A stretch of DNA of 46,803 bases from Bacillus sp. FJAT-29790 (GCF_019039215.1 NZ_JAHNZZ010000003.1:119824-166626), one strand, 5' to 3'; shown: positions 7,840 through 17,429, counted from the stretch's first letter. Numbers and translations are program-made. Notes: a model not told the origin generated them from the sequence alone.

Positions 7840-9312
7840 CTAAAAATACTTAGCCATGTCATTTGCAAAGTTTTCATAGTTCTCATAAATCTTCTTATAA
7901 ATTTCACTGCTCTCCTTATTCGGTACAATCGCTTCGCCCATTGGGATATTCTTTTTAATGTCCTCAAAGGAATTTACTTTACCAATGGCAACTAAAGCCG
8001 TCCATGCTGCTCCCCATGCTGCACTATGGTGGCTTTCCGGAACATAAATTTCCGCTTCAAATACATCTGCCATCATTTGCAGCCATAATGGGGATCTAGC
8101 TAAGCCGCCATTAACATAAATTTTTTGGGGTTCCCCAGCTAGCTTCTCTAAAGCCTTCCCGATTTGATAGAGATTAAAAGTAATTCCTTCTAAAACTGCA
8201 CGGATAAAATGTTCTTTTTTATGTGTAACCGATAACCCATAAAAGTTCCCTTTTGCACGCTGATTCCAAATCGGTGCTCTTTCACCATTTATATAAGGGA
8301 GGAAAATGATCCCATCCGCTCCAGGAGGAACCTGCTCTGCCTCTGCTAGGAATTCTTCATAGCCTCCTTGGTCATTTAAGAGATCTTTTAACCATTGTAA
8401 GGCAATCCCCCCATTATTCGTCGGGCCGCCAATGATAGAAGAATCCTCAGTAAAAGAGTAGCAAAAGGTTTCTTGATTTTCGCTAATTTTATCTCCCTTT
8501 GTAATTTGCCTGATGGCTCCGCTAGTGCCAACTGAAACAGCGACTTCACCTGGGAGTATCGCACCAATCCCTAAATTAGCCAATTGGCCGTCAGCAGCCC
8601 CAACTACAAAAGGCAATTCCGGAATAATTCCCATTTCGTCAGCAATATGACGATTGATTCCTGTTAATGTTCTAGTCGGAGGAACAATTTCCGATAGCTG
8701 CTCTTCTCTTATTCCAGTTAGCTCTAATAATTCTTGGTCCCATTTATGCTTTGTCGGATTAAATAACCCTGTTGCTGATGCCATCGAATAATCGATTACT
8801 CGCTCATTAAACCAGCATTGAAGTAAATACTCCTTAATCGACATAAAGTATTTTGCCTCTTTGTATGGTTCATAATGTGTTTCTTTCATCCATAATAACT
8901 TTACAAATGGTGTCATCGGATGAATGGGTGTTCCTGTCTTCGAATAAATGTTCTTGCGTATTGTTTCTGATAATTCTTCAGCTTGTTTATTGCTTCTTCC
9001 ATCGGCCCAAATGAGTGCAGGTGAAATTGGCCTGCCCTCCTCATTCACACAAATAAGGGAATGCATCGCAGCAGAAAAACCGAGCGAAATCAACTCATCT
9101 TTCTCGATAGCGGCTTTCTGGATCGCTTCCTTAATAGCTAATACAGCAGATCGCTCGATTTCAATTGGATCTTGCTCCACCCAGCCTGACTGCGGGTAAT
9201 AAAATGTGTTCATTTTTTCCGCTTCTGCAATTATCTTTCCATTCGTGTTAAAAATACATGCTTTAACACTTGTCGTTCCGATATCAAGTCCCATTACAAA
9301 CTCTCTTGACAT
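7840..9312 (-). CDS. gntK: FGGY-family sugar kinase, gluconokinase-like
   Basis: An ATP-dependent carbohydrate kinase of 490 residues with the N-terminal nucleotide-binding signature GLDIGTTSVKACIF, the second-domain stretch VVGAADGQLANLGIGAILPG, and FLPYINGERAPIWNQRAKGNF plus the FGGY C-terminal signature YVNGGLARSPLWLQMMADVF. The pattern is that of gluconokinase (GntK) of Bacillus, which makes 6-phosphogluconate in the cytoplasm. Xylulokinase is the main alternative. Position inside the lar operon and near gnd favours gluconate. AAGGAAG precedes the ATG. Confidence 0.82.
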   Translation of the reverse strand: MSREFVMGLDIGTTSVKACIFNTNGKIIAEAEKMNTFYYPQSGWVEQDPIEIERSAVLAIKEAIQKAAIEKDELISLGFSAAMHSLICVNEEGRPISPALIWADGRSNKQAEELSETIRKNIYSKTGTPIHPMTPFVKLLWMKETHYEPYKEAKYFMSIKEYLLQCWFNERVIDYSMASATGLFNPTKHKWDQELLELTGIREEQLSEIVPPTRTLTGINRHIADEMGIIPELPFVVGAADGQLANLGIGAILPGEVAVSVGTSGAIRQITKGDKISENQETFCYSFTEDSSIIGGPTNNGGIALQWLKDLLNDQGGYEEFLAEAEQVPPGADGIIFLPYINGERAPIWNQRAKGNFYGLSVTHKKEHFIRAVLEGITFNLYQIGKALEKLAGEPQKIYVNGGLARSPLWLQMMADVFEAEIYVPESHHSAAWGAAWTALVAIGKVNSFEDIKKNIPMGEAIVPNKESSEIYKKIYENYENFANDMAKYF

Positions 9313-9380
9313 GATTCATCTTCCTTTTTTCCAATAATAGAGAATAATGTTATTAATAATGCTGCTTTATCGTTAATATA

Positions 9381-9418
9381 AAAGGCCTTGGATCTTTCCA
9401 AAGCCTTTTGTACTTTTT
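9381..9418. terminator. Hairpin between larE and gluconokinase
   Basis: AAAGGCCTTGG and CCAAAGCCTTT form a stem with one mismatch. T runs flank it on both sides, stronger on the plus strand. It lies between larE and the kinase, so it may reduce read-through from the larA-SDR-larE part into gntK-larB-larC. Confidence 0.55.
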
Positions 9419-9428
9419 TTAACCTAAT

Positions 9429-10228
9429 TTAACTAAGAACCTTGTTCATACTGCCGCTCTGATAGCCAATTAAATCTAAAGTTATATATTTATATCCGTA
9501 ATCTTGGAGTTCTCTAACAATAGAGGCATGGTTTTCAAGAACAGTTTTCATATCATTTGGTTCGACCTCAATCCTGGCAATATCCTGATGAGTTCGGACC
9601 CGTACTTGACGGATATGAAGGGATTTTAAAAAGCTTTCCGCTTTCTCAACCTTGGTTAGTTTTTCTTTAGTAATATAGTCACCATAGGCAATCCTGGAAG
9701 ATAGACAGGCAAATGAGGGTTTATCCCATGTTGGCAAATGAAGTTCACGTGAAAGCTCCCTGATTTCTTGTTTAAATAAATCAGCCTCTTGAAGCGGACC
9801 GCGAATCCCCTTTTCCTTCGCGGCTTGCATGCCTGGTCGAAATTCATTCATATCATCGGCGATAACTCCATAAATTACATTTTGAAAGCCCTTTTCTTCC
9901 ATGACTGGGATTAAATGATCAAATAAACTACCTTTACAAAAGTAGCATCGATTTTTATCATTCACAGCATAACCAGGAATCGCTAATTCGGACGTTTCAA
10001 TCACTTGATGTTTAACACCGATTTGCCCTGCTAATACTTTTGCCTCTTCTAGCTCACTTGAGGGATATGTTTCAGAGCAGCTGTTACAGCAAGAACATGA
10101 TCAGCACCTAATGTGTCGTAAGCCGCCTTTAAAAGGAACGTACTATCGACTCCTCCTGAGAATGCAACAACTACTGATTCCATTTCTCGGAGAATAGATG
10201 TTAATTTCTTGTATTTCTCTGCTAACAT
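9429..10228 (-). pseudogene. larE: larE, frameshifted (sacrificial sulfur transferase)
   Basis: LarE is the ATP-dependent enzyme that converts the cofactor carboxylates to thiocarboxylates. Reading from the ATG at 10228 (GGGAG upstream) gives the adenylation motif VVVAFSGGVDST, but the frame hits a stop at 10049-10051. The rest of the protein continues in another frame from about 10085 (SETYPSSELEEAKVLAGQ, then RCYFCK, PSFACLSSRIAYGD and the C-terminal QVRVRTH region) down to 9429. One base appears to be missing near 10083-10090; the context is not a homopolymer. Three cysteines (RCYFC and ACLSS) fit the cluster-dependent LarE type. Either a real inactivating mutation or a sequencing error; the sequence cannot tell which. 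Confidence 0.85.
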
Positions 10229-10317
10229 TGTCTCATCTCCCTTTATTTACTTTCTCTATTCTAAATCCAACCAATGTTAACTTATTTTATAATGGCGTTA
10301 CTGTGTGAGTATCTAGA

Positions 10318-11088
10318 TTAAATAGTCATGCTTCCAAATCCACCATCGACACGGATCAGTGTCCCTGTAACAAAGCTTGACGCTTTTTCAGATGCAAGCC
10401 AAACGGTAGCACCTTGTAGTTCTTCCGGTGAACCAAATCGATTCATTGGTGTATGGTTCATGATCGACTCAATTCTTTCTGGGCTTAAAATTTTCTTATT
10501 TTGTTCCGCCGGGAAAAATCCTGGAATAATTGCATTAACACGGATGCCATTTGGTGCGAATTCACGCGCTAAAAACTGTGTCACACTATTGAGCCCTGCC
10601 TTTGAGACAGAATACGTAAATACCCTTGACAATGGTGTGGTCGAAGAAACAGAAGAGATATTAATAATGCTTCCTTTTCGTTCCTGCTCAATCATTTTCT
10701 TCGCAAAAATCTGGCATGTTAACACGATTCCTTTTAAATTAATATCCATTATTTTGTCCCATTCGTCCATTTCAAGTTCAAAAAACGGGGTCGCACTATT
10801 CGTACCTGGTGCATTCAAAAGAATGTCCCATCCGCCGGACCACTGTTCAATTTCACTAGCAGCTTGAACTAAAGAGTCGCGTGAGCTAACATCTGCTTGA
10901 AATGCCTTTGCTACTCCGCCATTATTTTCGATTTCCTTAACAACTTCCTCTGCTTTTTCTAAATTACGGCCAACAATTGCAATTTTTGCTCCGTGTTCTG
11001 CCAACCCTATTGCCATTGATGATCCTAATACACCGTTTCCGCCAATTGCAACCGCTGTTTTTCCGCTTAAATCGAATAATTGTGTCAT
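10318..11088 (-). CDS. Short-chain dehydrogenase, fructuronate reductase (D-mannonate oxidoreductase)-like
   Basis: A classical SDR of 256 residues: cofactor loop GGNGVLG at 16-22, NAPG at 92-95, catalytic S146, Y159 and K163. The C-terminal part (RVNAIIPGFFPAEQN, then HTPMNRFGSPEEL and ASSFVTG) matches what I recall of SDR-type D-mannonate oxidoreductases such as B. subtilis UxuB/YjmF, which interconvert fructuronate and mannonate. Gluconate 5-dehydrogenase (IdnO type) is the main alternative. It follows larA after a repeat copy and precedes larE by 89 bases, with GGGAG upstream of the ATG. SDR family membership is certain; substrate is inferred. Confidence 0.8.
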   Translation of the reverse strand: MTQLFDLSGKTAVAIGGNGVLGSSMAIGLAEHGAKIAIVGRNLEKAEEVVKEIENNGGVAKAFQADVSSRDSLVQAASEIEQWSGGWDILLNAPGTNSATPFFELEMDEWDKIMDINLKGIVLTCQIFAKKMIEQERKGSIINISSVSSTTPLSRVFTYSVSKAGLNSVTQFLAREFAPNGIRVNAIIPGFFPAEQNKKILSPERIESIMNHTPMNRFGSPEELQGATVWLASEKASSFVTGTLIRVDGGFGSMTI

Positions 11089-11109
11089 GTCTCTACTCTC
11101 CCTAAATTA

Positions 11110-11301
11110 TCAAATTCACCTTGGCGTATTTGCGCCCAGATTTTTACCTTAGTTGCTCGATAAATTCCTTTAAAAAATCTGAGGCATCCGCTGGAGGCTT
11201 AACTTTATTAAGCCAAGGTTTGAACCCCCACTAAATTGGATACCTATTTGCATTCATCTCCCCACTTATAGAAGTGGCGACTTTTACTGAATAAAGTTAA
11301 A
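11110..11301 (+). repeat. 192-bp multi-hairpin repeat, copy 1
   Basis: Begins TCAAATTCACCTTGGCG and ends GAATAAAGTTAAA. It has the family hairpins (GGCG/CGCC, CAGATTTTT/AAAAATCTG, and AACTTTATT pairing with AATAAAGTT). Its right end reads TTAAC on the minus strand and provides the TAA stop codon of larA. A second copy in the same orientation lies on the other side of larA. Confidence 0.85.
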
Positions 11302-12565
11302 ATAAGTTCCCTTTTTCGTCGAACGGGAAATCGAAAAGATCTGAACTCTGTTCCATATTCGGATGTTTTGCCACATATTCGAGCAAAGCTTCAGATACTT
11401 CAATCTCACTTAGCTCTAAAGTATTCTTAATCCGAACCATCTTTACATTTTTAAAATCTAAGATATTGCTTGTTTTAATCGCTGCTTGAATCGTTTCGCG
11501 ATCATTAGGCAATGTTGTTGCTATTTTGGTCGGCGCCACAACAGTAGATGTCAACCCATTTGCATATGTCGCCTCTAAATCCATCTTGTCTACAAGTCTT
11601 TGCGTAGTGAAATCAGCTGTTCCTACCCCGTTCGCATTCCCTTCAGTTTGGGGAGTTAAATCGAGTACGACCATTTTGTTGACATCTGGCCCTCCGTAAG
11701 CATAAGGGGTTGGATAGCGGCCTGTAATATTCGGATCCATTCCATCTCCACTGATGTTTTTCCCGATTTGATCAATCACAAGAACTTCCAATTGTTCAAA
11801 GAAAAGCTTTGGTAATAATTCTTTTGCTTTTATTTGCAGGCTCGCTTCTTTTTCATTAATTTCTTCTGGCGTAAGCACTTCCACAATCGCCACTTTATCA
11901 AAAGCATTTTCAACCGTTGCCACACCAAAAAGCACCGGCTGCTTCTCCATAATCATCTGTGCCATTGCTGGGACGTTTTCCGCCATATATTTAAAACCCA
12001 ATTGATGACAGGCTTCTGCCCCTTTTTGCTTCCCTAAACCAATACTGATCATTTTCATAATTCCGCTTTCAACCGGTCCCCGGAAGGCGGTGTGTGGCTT
12101 CACTCGATTAATGACGACAATGCCATCTGCTTTGGTTGCGAATTTATCGACATAAACAGGCAATCCATTTGGCAACTCACCAATCTTAACTACCTCCATC
12201 GAGGAGCGAATCTCACAACCGACGCTTTCCTCGGTAACGCCAAGATGCGCTAAAACTTCGGTCTGCCCCTCGGCTGTTGCACCTCCATGGCTTCCCATAC
12301 TCGGTACGATAAATGGCTTTGCTCCTAATTCTTTTAGAAATTGCACCGTTACCGCAGTTAATTCCACGAGACGATCAAGACCCCTGCTTCCAACTGCAAT
12401 TGCGATTTCCATTCCAGGCTGAACTTTTTTCTGAATATGTACTTGCTGTAATTTTTCATTCAGCGCATGCCCAAGATCATCGATCATCTTATCATCAAAC
12501 TTCACTTTAACTTTTGCCATTTTTGGCACTGGAATATCTTTTACTAATTCTTGAAGAATACCCAT
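11297..12565 (-). CDS. larA: LarA-family nickel-pincer racemase/epimerase (candidate gluconate 2-epimerase)
   Basis: A LarA homologue of 422 residues. Candidate cofactor ligands are H93 (MGSHGGAT), H158 (VKPHTAFRGP), K171 (MKMIS) and H187 (ACHQLG); the 16-residue gap between the lysine and the last histidine is as in L. plantarum LarA (K184, H200). LarA homologues racemise or epimerise alpha-hydroxy acids, and one described branch acts on D-gluconate at C2. The setting among gluconokinase, mannonate-type SDR, gnd and lar cofactor genes points to mannonate/gluconate epimerisation rather than lactate. Start is the ATG at 12565; its stop codon lies in the adjoining repeat. Family sure, substrate inferred. 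Confidence 0.88.
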   Translation of the reverse strand: MGILQELVKDIPVPKMAKVKVKFDDKMIDDLGHALNEKLQQVHIQKKVQPGMEIAIAVGSRGLDRLVELTAVTVQFLKELGAKPFIVPSMGSHGGATAEGQTEVLAHLGVTEESVGCEIRSSMEVVKIGELPNGLPVYVDKFATKADGIVVINRVKPHTAFRGPVESGIMKMISIGLGKQKGAEACHQLGFKYMAENVPAMAQMIMEKQPVLFGVATVENAFDKVAIVEVLTPEEINEKEASLQIKAKELLPKLFFEQLEVLVIDQIGKNISGDGMDPNITGRYPTPYAYGGPDVNKMVVLDLTPQTEGNANGVGTADFTTQRLVDKMDLEATYANGLTSTVVAPTKIATTLPNDRETIQAAIKTSNILDFKNVKMVRIKNTLELSEIEVSEALLEYVAKHPNMEQSSDLFDFPFDEKGNLF

Positions 12566-12586
12566 GATCTCCCTCACCCCTTCTTA

Positions 12587-12777
12587 TCAAATTCGCCTTG
12601 GCGTATTTGCGCCCAGATTTTTATCGTGCTTGCTCGATAAATTCCTTTAAAAAATCTGAGGCATCCGCCGGAGGCTTAACTTTATTCAGCCAGAGTTTGA
12701 ACCCCCCACTGAATTGGATCCTTTTCCCATTAATCCCGCCACTTATATCGTTTAGACTTTTGCTGAATAAAGTTAAA
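12587..12777 (+). repeat. 192-bp multi-hairpin repeat, copy 2
   Basis: Starts TCAAATTCGCCTTGG and ends TGCTGAATAAAGTTAAA. It occupies the leader region immediately upstream of larA, so it would be transcribed at the 5' end of the larA message if the promoter lies beyond it. It differs from copy 1 by scattered substitutions and small indels, including TTATCGTGC in place of the usual TTACCTTAGC. Confidence 0.85.
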
Positions 12778-12796
12778 ATGTTCCTCATGAGATCAC

Positions 12797-12808
12797 ATTA
12801 CATGTAAT
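12797..12808. promoter_or_regulatory. Palindrome upstream of the larA leader
   Basis: ATTACATGTAAT is a perfect 12-bp palindrome, preceded at 12777-12782 by AATGTT. The surrounding AATGTT-N-ATCACATT shares pieces with the 46-bp dyad at 4503 (AATGTT and ATCACATT occur there too, with different spacing). This may mark the larA control region. Evidence is only similarity by eye. Confidence 0.3.
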
Positions 12809-12832
12809 ATAAGACCGCTCCAAACCATTTCC

Positions 12833-12881
12833 CTAAAAAAAAGAGGCAATTCCAAGCTGAACTAAGCTGATTGCCTCTTAT
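12833..12881 (-). terminator. Terminator of gnd
   Basis: AAGAGGCAAT and ATTGCCTCTT pair perfectly. On the minus strand the stem is followed by eight T. It lies 39 bases after the gnd stop and separates gnd from the larA operon. Confidence 0.88.
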
Positions 12882-12919
12882 ATTTATGGAAGAATACTTT
12901 TATTTATTAAATCAATCTC

Positions 12920-14332
12920 TTACTCCATCCAGTTCGTATGGAAATCTCCTTCTTTATCCACTCGGCGATAAGTATGCGCTCCAAAGTAGTCCCGTTGTGC
13001 CTGCAACAGATTTGCTGGAAGAGTTTCTGTCCGATAGCTATCATAGTAAGCAATAGCGCTTGCGAACGAAGGCACTGGAATCCCACGCTCAATTGCCACT
13101 GCAAGAACTTGACGTAACGCTTGCTGATAGCTTTCAACAATTTCTTTAAAGTAAGGATCTAATAAAAGATTCGCTAATGCTGGATCTCGGTCGTAAGCTT
13201 CTTTTATTTTTTGTAAGAATTGTGCACGAATGATACAGCCGCCCCGGAAAATCATCGCAATATCACCATATTGAAGATTCCAATCGTATTCTTCGGACGC
13301 AGCACGCATTTGCGCAAATCCTTGTGCGTATGAACAAATTTTACTCATATATAATGCTTTGCGGACTGCTTCTATTAATTCTTCTTTATTTCCTTCATAA
13401 GTTTCCGCTTCTGGACCATGAAGCACTTTACTAGCCTTCACACGCTCATCTTTCATTGCTGAAATACAGCGGGCAAATACAGATTCAGTGATCAATGGAA
13501 GCGGAACACCTAAGTCCAATGCATTTTGGCTTGTCCACATGCCTGTGCCTTTTTGTCCAGCTTTATCTAAAATCAGATCAACGATTGGTTTACCTGTTTC
13601 CTCGTCTACTTTTGTAAAAATGTCTGCGGTAATCTCAATTAAGTAGCTATCTAGTTCACCTTTATTCCACTCAGCGAATACATTATGAAGCTCAGCTGCA
13701 CCTAAGCCAAGTACATTCTTCAGAATGAAATACGCCTCTGAAATTAATTGCATATCTCCGTATTCAATCCCATTATGAACCATTTTCACGTAATGTCCGG
13801 CACCGTTTGGCCCAATATATGTACAACATGGATCCCCTTCAACCTTAGCTGAAATAGCTTCTAAAATTGGCTTTACAAGATCATAGGCTTCTTTTTTACC
13901 GCCTGGCATGATAGAAGGACCTTTTAATGCGCCTTCTTCACCACCGGAAACACCTGTACCAATAAAATGGAATCCAGCAGTTTCTAGCTCCTTATTTCTT
14001 CTGATTGTATCTTGGAAGAAGGTATTGCCACCATCAATAAGGATATCGCCTTCTTCAAGATATGGCTTTAATGAATCGATTGTAGCATCTGTTGCCTTAC
14101 CTGCTTGAACCATTAATAGTATTTTTCGTGGCTTTTCTAGAGAATTCACAAATTCTTCAATTGTTTGTGCGCCGACAAAGTTTTTCCCCTCTGCCTCGTT
14201 TTTAAGAAATGCTTCTGTTTTATCGTATGAACGATTATAAACAGCAACAGAATAGCCTCGACTTTCAATATTCATTGCCAAGTTCTTTCCCATCACCGCT
14301 AAACCGATAACACCAATTTGTTGCTTAGACAT
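12920..14332 (-). CDS. gnd: 6-phosphogluconate dehydrogenase (decarboxylating), NADP type
   Basis: Oxidises and decarboxylates 6-phosphogluconate to ribulose 5-phosphate, the step after gluconokinase. It is 470 residues, the normal length, with [13 protein letters not shown] as cofactor loop, the NRS motif of NADP-specific forms, [20 protein letters not shown], the catalytic lysine in [16 protein letters not shown], and [12 protein letters not shown]. It resembles B. subtilis GndA most. It is divergent from the ROK regulator and ends at its own terminator. The AAAGGA upstream of the ATG is weakly spaced. No defects seen. Confidence 0.95.
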   Translation of the reverse strand: MSKQQIGVIGLAVMGKNLAMNIESRGYSVAVYNRSYDKTEAFLKNEAEGKNFVGAQTIEEFVNSLEKPRKILLMVQAGKATDATIDSLKPYLEEGDILIDGGNTFFQDTIRRNKELETAGFHFIGTGVSGGEEGALKGPSIMPGGKKEAYDLVKPILEAISAKVEGDPCCTYIGPNGAGHYVKMVHNGIEYGDMQLISEAYFILKNVLGLGAAELHNVFAEWNKGELDSYLIEITADIFTKVDEETGKPIVDLILDKAGQKGTGMWTSQNALDLGVPLPLITESVFARCISAMKDERVKASKVLHGPEAETYEGNKEELIEAVRKALYMSKICSYAQGFAQMRAASEEYDWNLQYGDIAMIFRGGCIIRAQFLQKIKEAYDRDPALANLLLDPYFKEIVESYQQALRQVLAVAIERGIPVPSFASAIAYYDSYRTETLPANLLQAQRDYFGAHTYRRVDKEGDFHTNWME

Positions 14333-14542
14333 AACTTAATCCCATTCCTTTCTAAATGAACATAATTTTATAAATATCAATATTTCACATAGTACCATTA
14401 TCGTTCCAAAAAAGCATATTTCTTTATTATGATTACCAATATCCCCTGTTGTTTGTTCAAGAAACTTCCTTCATAATGTGCTAATCCTTTTTCTACCTAG
14501 TTAATATCACGGCCTACTGTAAACCTTTTCAAAAATAATAAA

Positions 14543-14584
14543 ATGTAAACGAAAGTTTTATTATTTTAATTTGTTTATTAAACT
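14543..14584. promoter_or_regulatory. Candidate cre site and ROK operator between gnd and the ROK gene
   Basis: ATGTAAACGAAAGTT (14543-14557) fits the CcpA cre consensus except for one position near its end. Overlapping it, AGTTTTAT (14554-14561) and ATTAAACT (14577-14584) form a dyad with one mismatch around an AT-rich centre, as expected for an XylR/NagC-type ROK repressor. The remaining 396-bp intergenic region is AT-rich and shows no gene. Near gnd (about 14358-14393) ATATCAATATTTCACATAG shares pieces with the dyad at 4503. Confidence 0.4.
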
Positions 14585-14728
14585 AATTAATTATATACTT
14601 AATTTATCACTTTTATAATAATTCGTCAATTGAACTCATTGGTAAGTAAATACGAATCAGCAAGCCCTTATCATTTAAGGTACTGTTATAAGAGAGACGC
14701 ATGAATGATGCTCGAATGGAGGATATAA

Positions 14729-15892
14729 ATGGTTACCGGTGATGCGGCTTATATAAAAAAAATCAATCGGTCTTTAATCATCAGTGAAATTGTAAAGGAA
14801 GGGATGATTTCAAGGGCAGATTTATCCAAGGTTACAGCATTAACGAGAGCGACCGTCTCAGCACAAGTTGCAGACTTAATCGATGAAGGACTGTTAGTAG
14901 AGACACAACTTGAGCATAATTCTGTCGGAAGAAAACCGATCATGCTTTCTTTAAACAGGCAAGCAGGCTATGTGATCGGTATTGACCTTGATTATGGTGA
15001 AATTTCTTTTACACTTTCAGATCTTATCGGTGTACCCGTTTCGTCAACAGTTATTGAAATAAATACGACCGACTATTCGGAGATTCTTCGTCTATTAATT
15101 GAACAGATTAACAAATACAAAGAAGGTTTCATAGAAAGCCGCTACGGAATTGCTGGAATTGTTATTGGTATCCATGGGCTGATATCAAAAGATGAAGTCA
15201 TTCACTATGTCCCTCGTTTTCAGTGGCATAATATTAACCTAAAGCAAGATTTAGAAAAAGAAATCGATATCGCAATTTCTCTCGAAAACAATGCGAATTT
15301 ATGCTCTTTTGCCGAGCGAGTATTTGCACACCATGATACAGATAACCTATTATGTGTAACCCTCTATTCTGGCATAGGTCTCGGGATGATGATGAACAGT
15401 GAGTTTTTTCGGGGGAATGATGGATATGCAGGTGAAATTGGCCATATGATTGTTGAACCTAGAGGGAAGCAATGTGAATGTGGAAACAAAGGATGCTGGG
15501 AGAAGTACGCGTCCGAATCCATTATATTAAAACTACTCGCCGAAAAAAAGGAAGTTAAGAGTCTGACTTATGAGCATATTCAAAGCTGGTTTGATGAAGG
15601 CGATAAAGTTGTATACGAACAGATGGAAGAATTTATTTACTACCTTTCCATTGGCTTGAATAATATTATTAACATGTACAATCCAGACGTGCTAGTACTT
15701 GATAGTGAACTGCTTCGTATGTTTCCAGAATCCGTAAATAAAATTAACAAAAATCTGAATTCCTCCATCAGTCATTATCGAGAATTGTTAATTTCTTCAA
15801 TCGGCAACAGTGCGTGCAGTATGGGTGCTTGTGCACTTGCAATTAAACAGTTCTTAGATGTTCCAATGCTAAATCTACCACTCGAAGGCTAA
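14729..15892 (+). CDS. ROK-family transcriptional regulator (NagC/XylR type)
   Basis: A 387-residue repressor-type protein. An N-terminal helix-turn-helix (about residues 10-70; SRADLSKVTALTRATVSAQV) is followed by a sugar-kinase-like ROK domain with GIDLDYGEISF, the GIHGL loop, the EIGHMIVEPRGKQCECGNKG zinc motif (histidine plus three cysteines) and a C-terminal helical cap. Members sense sugars or sugar phosphates. It starts at an ATG after GGAGG and is divergent from gnd, so gnd is its likely target; the lar/gnt operon may be another. The ligand is unknown. Confidence 0.88.
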   Translation: MVTGDAAYIKKINRSLIISEIVKEGMISRADLSKVTALTRATVSAQVADLIDEGLLVETQLEHNSVGRKPIMLSLNRQAGYVIGIDLDYGEISFTLSDLIGVPVSSTVIEINTTDYSEILRLLIEQINKYKEGFIESRYGIAGIVIGIHGLISKDEVIHYVPRFQWHNINLKQDLEKEIDIAISLENNANLCSFAERVFAHHDTDNLLCVTLYSGIGLGMMMNSEFFRGNDGYAGEIGHMIVEPRGKQCECGNKGCWEKYASESIILKLLAEKKEVKSLTYEHIQSWFDEGDKVVYEQMEEFIYYLSIGLNNIINMYNPDVLVLDSELLRMFPESVNKINKNLNSSISHYRELLISSIGNSACSMGACALAIKQFLDVPMLNLPLEG

Positions 15893-16145
15893 GATGTTCA
15901 AATGGCTATATGAATATCCCAATGGCTACCTGGAACAAAAGTAGCTAAAAATATACCTGTAACAGAAAGAATCATTTTTGCAGTCGACAATTTCGTTCTT
16001 TCATTAAACACTTTTGAAAGGATTTAAAATACTAGAAAAAAGCAGTGAATTGGAAGCGTTACAAAAATTCCATTTAAGTATATCAGTCGTCACGAATGAT
16101 ATTTCACCCAACCTTTTTGAGGAAAATTCAAGTAATAATACGCAA

Positions 16146-16173
16146 AAAATCCTTGCACCGTGCAAGGATTTTT
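16146..16173. terminator. Terminator of rocD
   Basis: AAATCCTTGCA and TGCAAGGATTT pair perfectly around CCG, with A and T runs on both sides. It lies just after the rocD stop codon. The region between the ROK gene and this hairpin (15893-16145) shows no gene I can support. Confidence 0.88.
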
Positions 16174-16189
16174 TCGCTTTTTTGGATCG

Positions 16190-17392
16190 TTACCCTAAAA
16201 CTTTTTTTATGCGTTCAATTGCCCAATCTAATTCTTCTTCACTGATAATTAGTGGAGGAGCAAAACGAATGACTGTATCATGCGTCTCTTTACATAATAA
16301 GCCTTCTTCTTTTAATGCCTCACAATATTTACGTGCAGGTTCCGTAAGTTCAACACCAATAAATAAGCCGCGACCACGAATTACTTTGATAAGAGGGTTA
16401 TTGATTTCTTTTAATTTATCCACAAAATATTCACCAAGCTTAAGTGAGCGATCTGCAAGGTTTTCCTCAACTAGGACATTCATGGATGCAATGGAGACCG
16501 CACATGCCATCGGATTCCCGCCAAAAGTTGAGCCATGTGAACCAGGATTGAATACGCCAAGCACACTTTTGTTCGCAACTACGCAAGAAATTGGGAATAC
16601 TCCCCCGCCAAGCGCCTTTCCTAAAATGTACATATCCGGTTCTACATCTTCCCATTCACATGCAAACATCTTACCCGAACGCGCAAGACCAGCTTGGATT
16701 TCATCTGCAATAAATAAAACATTGTTTTCTTTACAAGCCTCATAAGCCTTTTTCATGAATCCTTCAGGGGGAATGATAATTCCTGCTTCACCTTGAATTG
16801 GCTCAATTAAGAAGGCAGCCGTGTTTTCGGTAATCGCATTCTTCAACGCTTCAAGATCGCCGTAAGGGATTAGCTTAATGCCTGGAAGCATTGGGCCGAA
16901 TCCGCGTTTGTATTCTTCCTCCGAAGAAAGGGAAACAGCTGTCATAGTACGGCCGTGGAAGTTGCCCACACAAGCAATGATTTCTGCTTGGTTATCCGCT
17001 ACTCCTTTTACTTCATATGCCCAGCGGCGCGCAGCTTTGATCGCTGTTTCAACTGCTTCTGCCCCTGTGTTCATCGGAAGAGCCATTTCTTTATTTGTTA
17101 ATTTACAGATCATTTCATACCATGGGCCAAGCTGGTCATTATGGAACGCACGAGAAGTTAATGTTACACGGTCAGCCTGATCTTTTAATGCCTGAATAAT
17201 CTTAGGATGGCGATGCCCCTGGTTAACTGCAGAATAGGCGCTTAACATATCCATGTATTTATTTCCCTCAGGATCCTCTACCCATACACCTTCTGCTTTC
17301 GAAATTACGATCGGCAGCGGGTGATAGTTATTAGCACCGTACTTTTCAGTCTGTTCAATTAATGAATTGGATTTAGTCATTTCAGTCTTCAT
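16190..17392 (-). CDS. rocD: Ornithine aminotransferase
   Basis: Transfers the delta-amino group of ornithine to 2-oxoglutarate, giving glutamate semialdehyde, in arginine and ornithine breakdown. It is a class III PLP aminotransferase of 400 residues with [46 protein letters not shown], the PLP lysine in [13 protein letters not shown] and [22 protein letters not shown] precedes the ATG. A -24/-12-like sequence lies about 40 bases upstream, and the RocR-type activator gene lies across the intergenic element, as expected for a RocR-controlled gene. Confidence 0.95.
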   Translation of the reverse strand: MKTEMTKSNSLIEQTEKYGANNYHPLPIVISKAEGVWVEDPEGNKYMDMLSAYSAVNQGHRHPKIIQALKDQADRVTLTSRAFHNDQLGPWYEMICKLTNKEMALPMNTGAEAVETAIKAARRWAYEVKGVADNQAEIIACVGNFHGRTMTAVSLSSEEEYKRGFGPMLPGIKLIPYGDLEALKNAITENTAAFLIEPIQGEAGIIIPPEGFMKKAYEACKENNVLFIADEIQAGLARSGKMFACEWEDVEPDMYILGKALGGGVFPISCVVANKSVLGVFNPGSHGSTFGGNPMACAVSIASMNVLVEENLADRSLKLGEYFVDKLKEINNPLIKVIRGRGLFIGVELTEPARKYCEALKEEGLLCKETHDTVIRFAPPLIISEEELDWAIERIKKVLG

Positions 17393-17429
17393 TATATATT
17401 CCTCCTACTTCCGGGTTAATCTCCCTTAT

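Noticed and set aside
10328..10867. 179-residue plus-strand reading frame
   Set aside because: Antisense shadow of the SDR gene with no start signal.
11297..12565. Lactate racemase as the role of LarA
   Set aside because: Possible by family, but no lactate permease or lactate dehydrogenase is near, while gluconate genes surround it; kept only as an alternative.
16014..16745. 243-residue plus-strand reading frame
   Set aside because: Most of it is the antisense of rocD; no ribosome site and no family resemblance.
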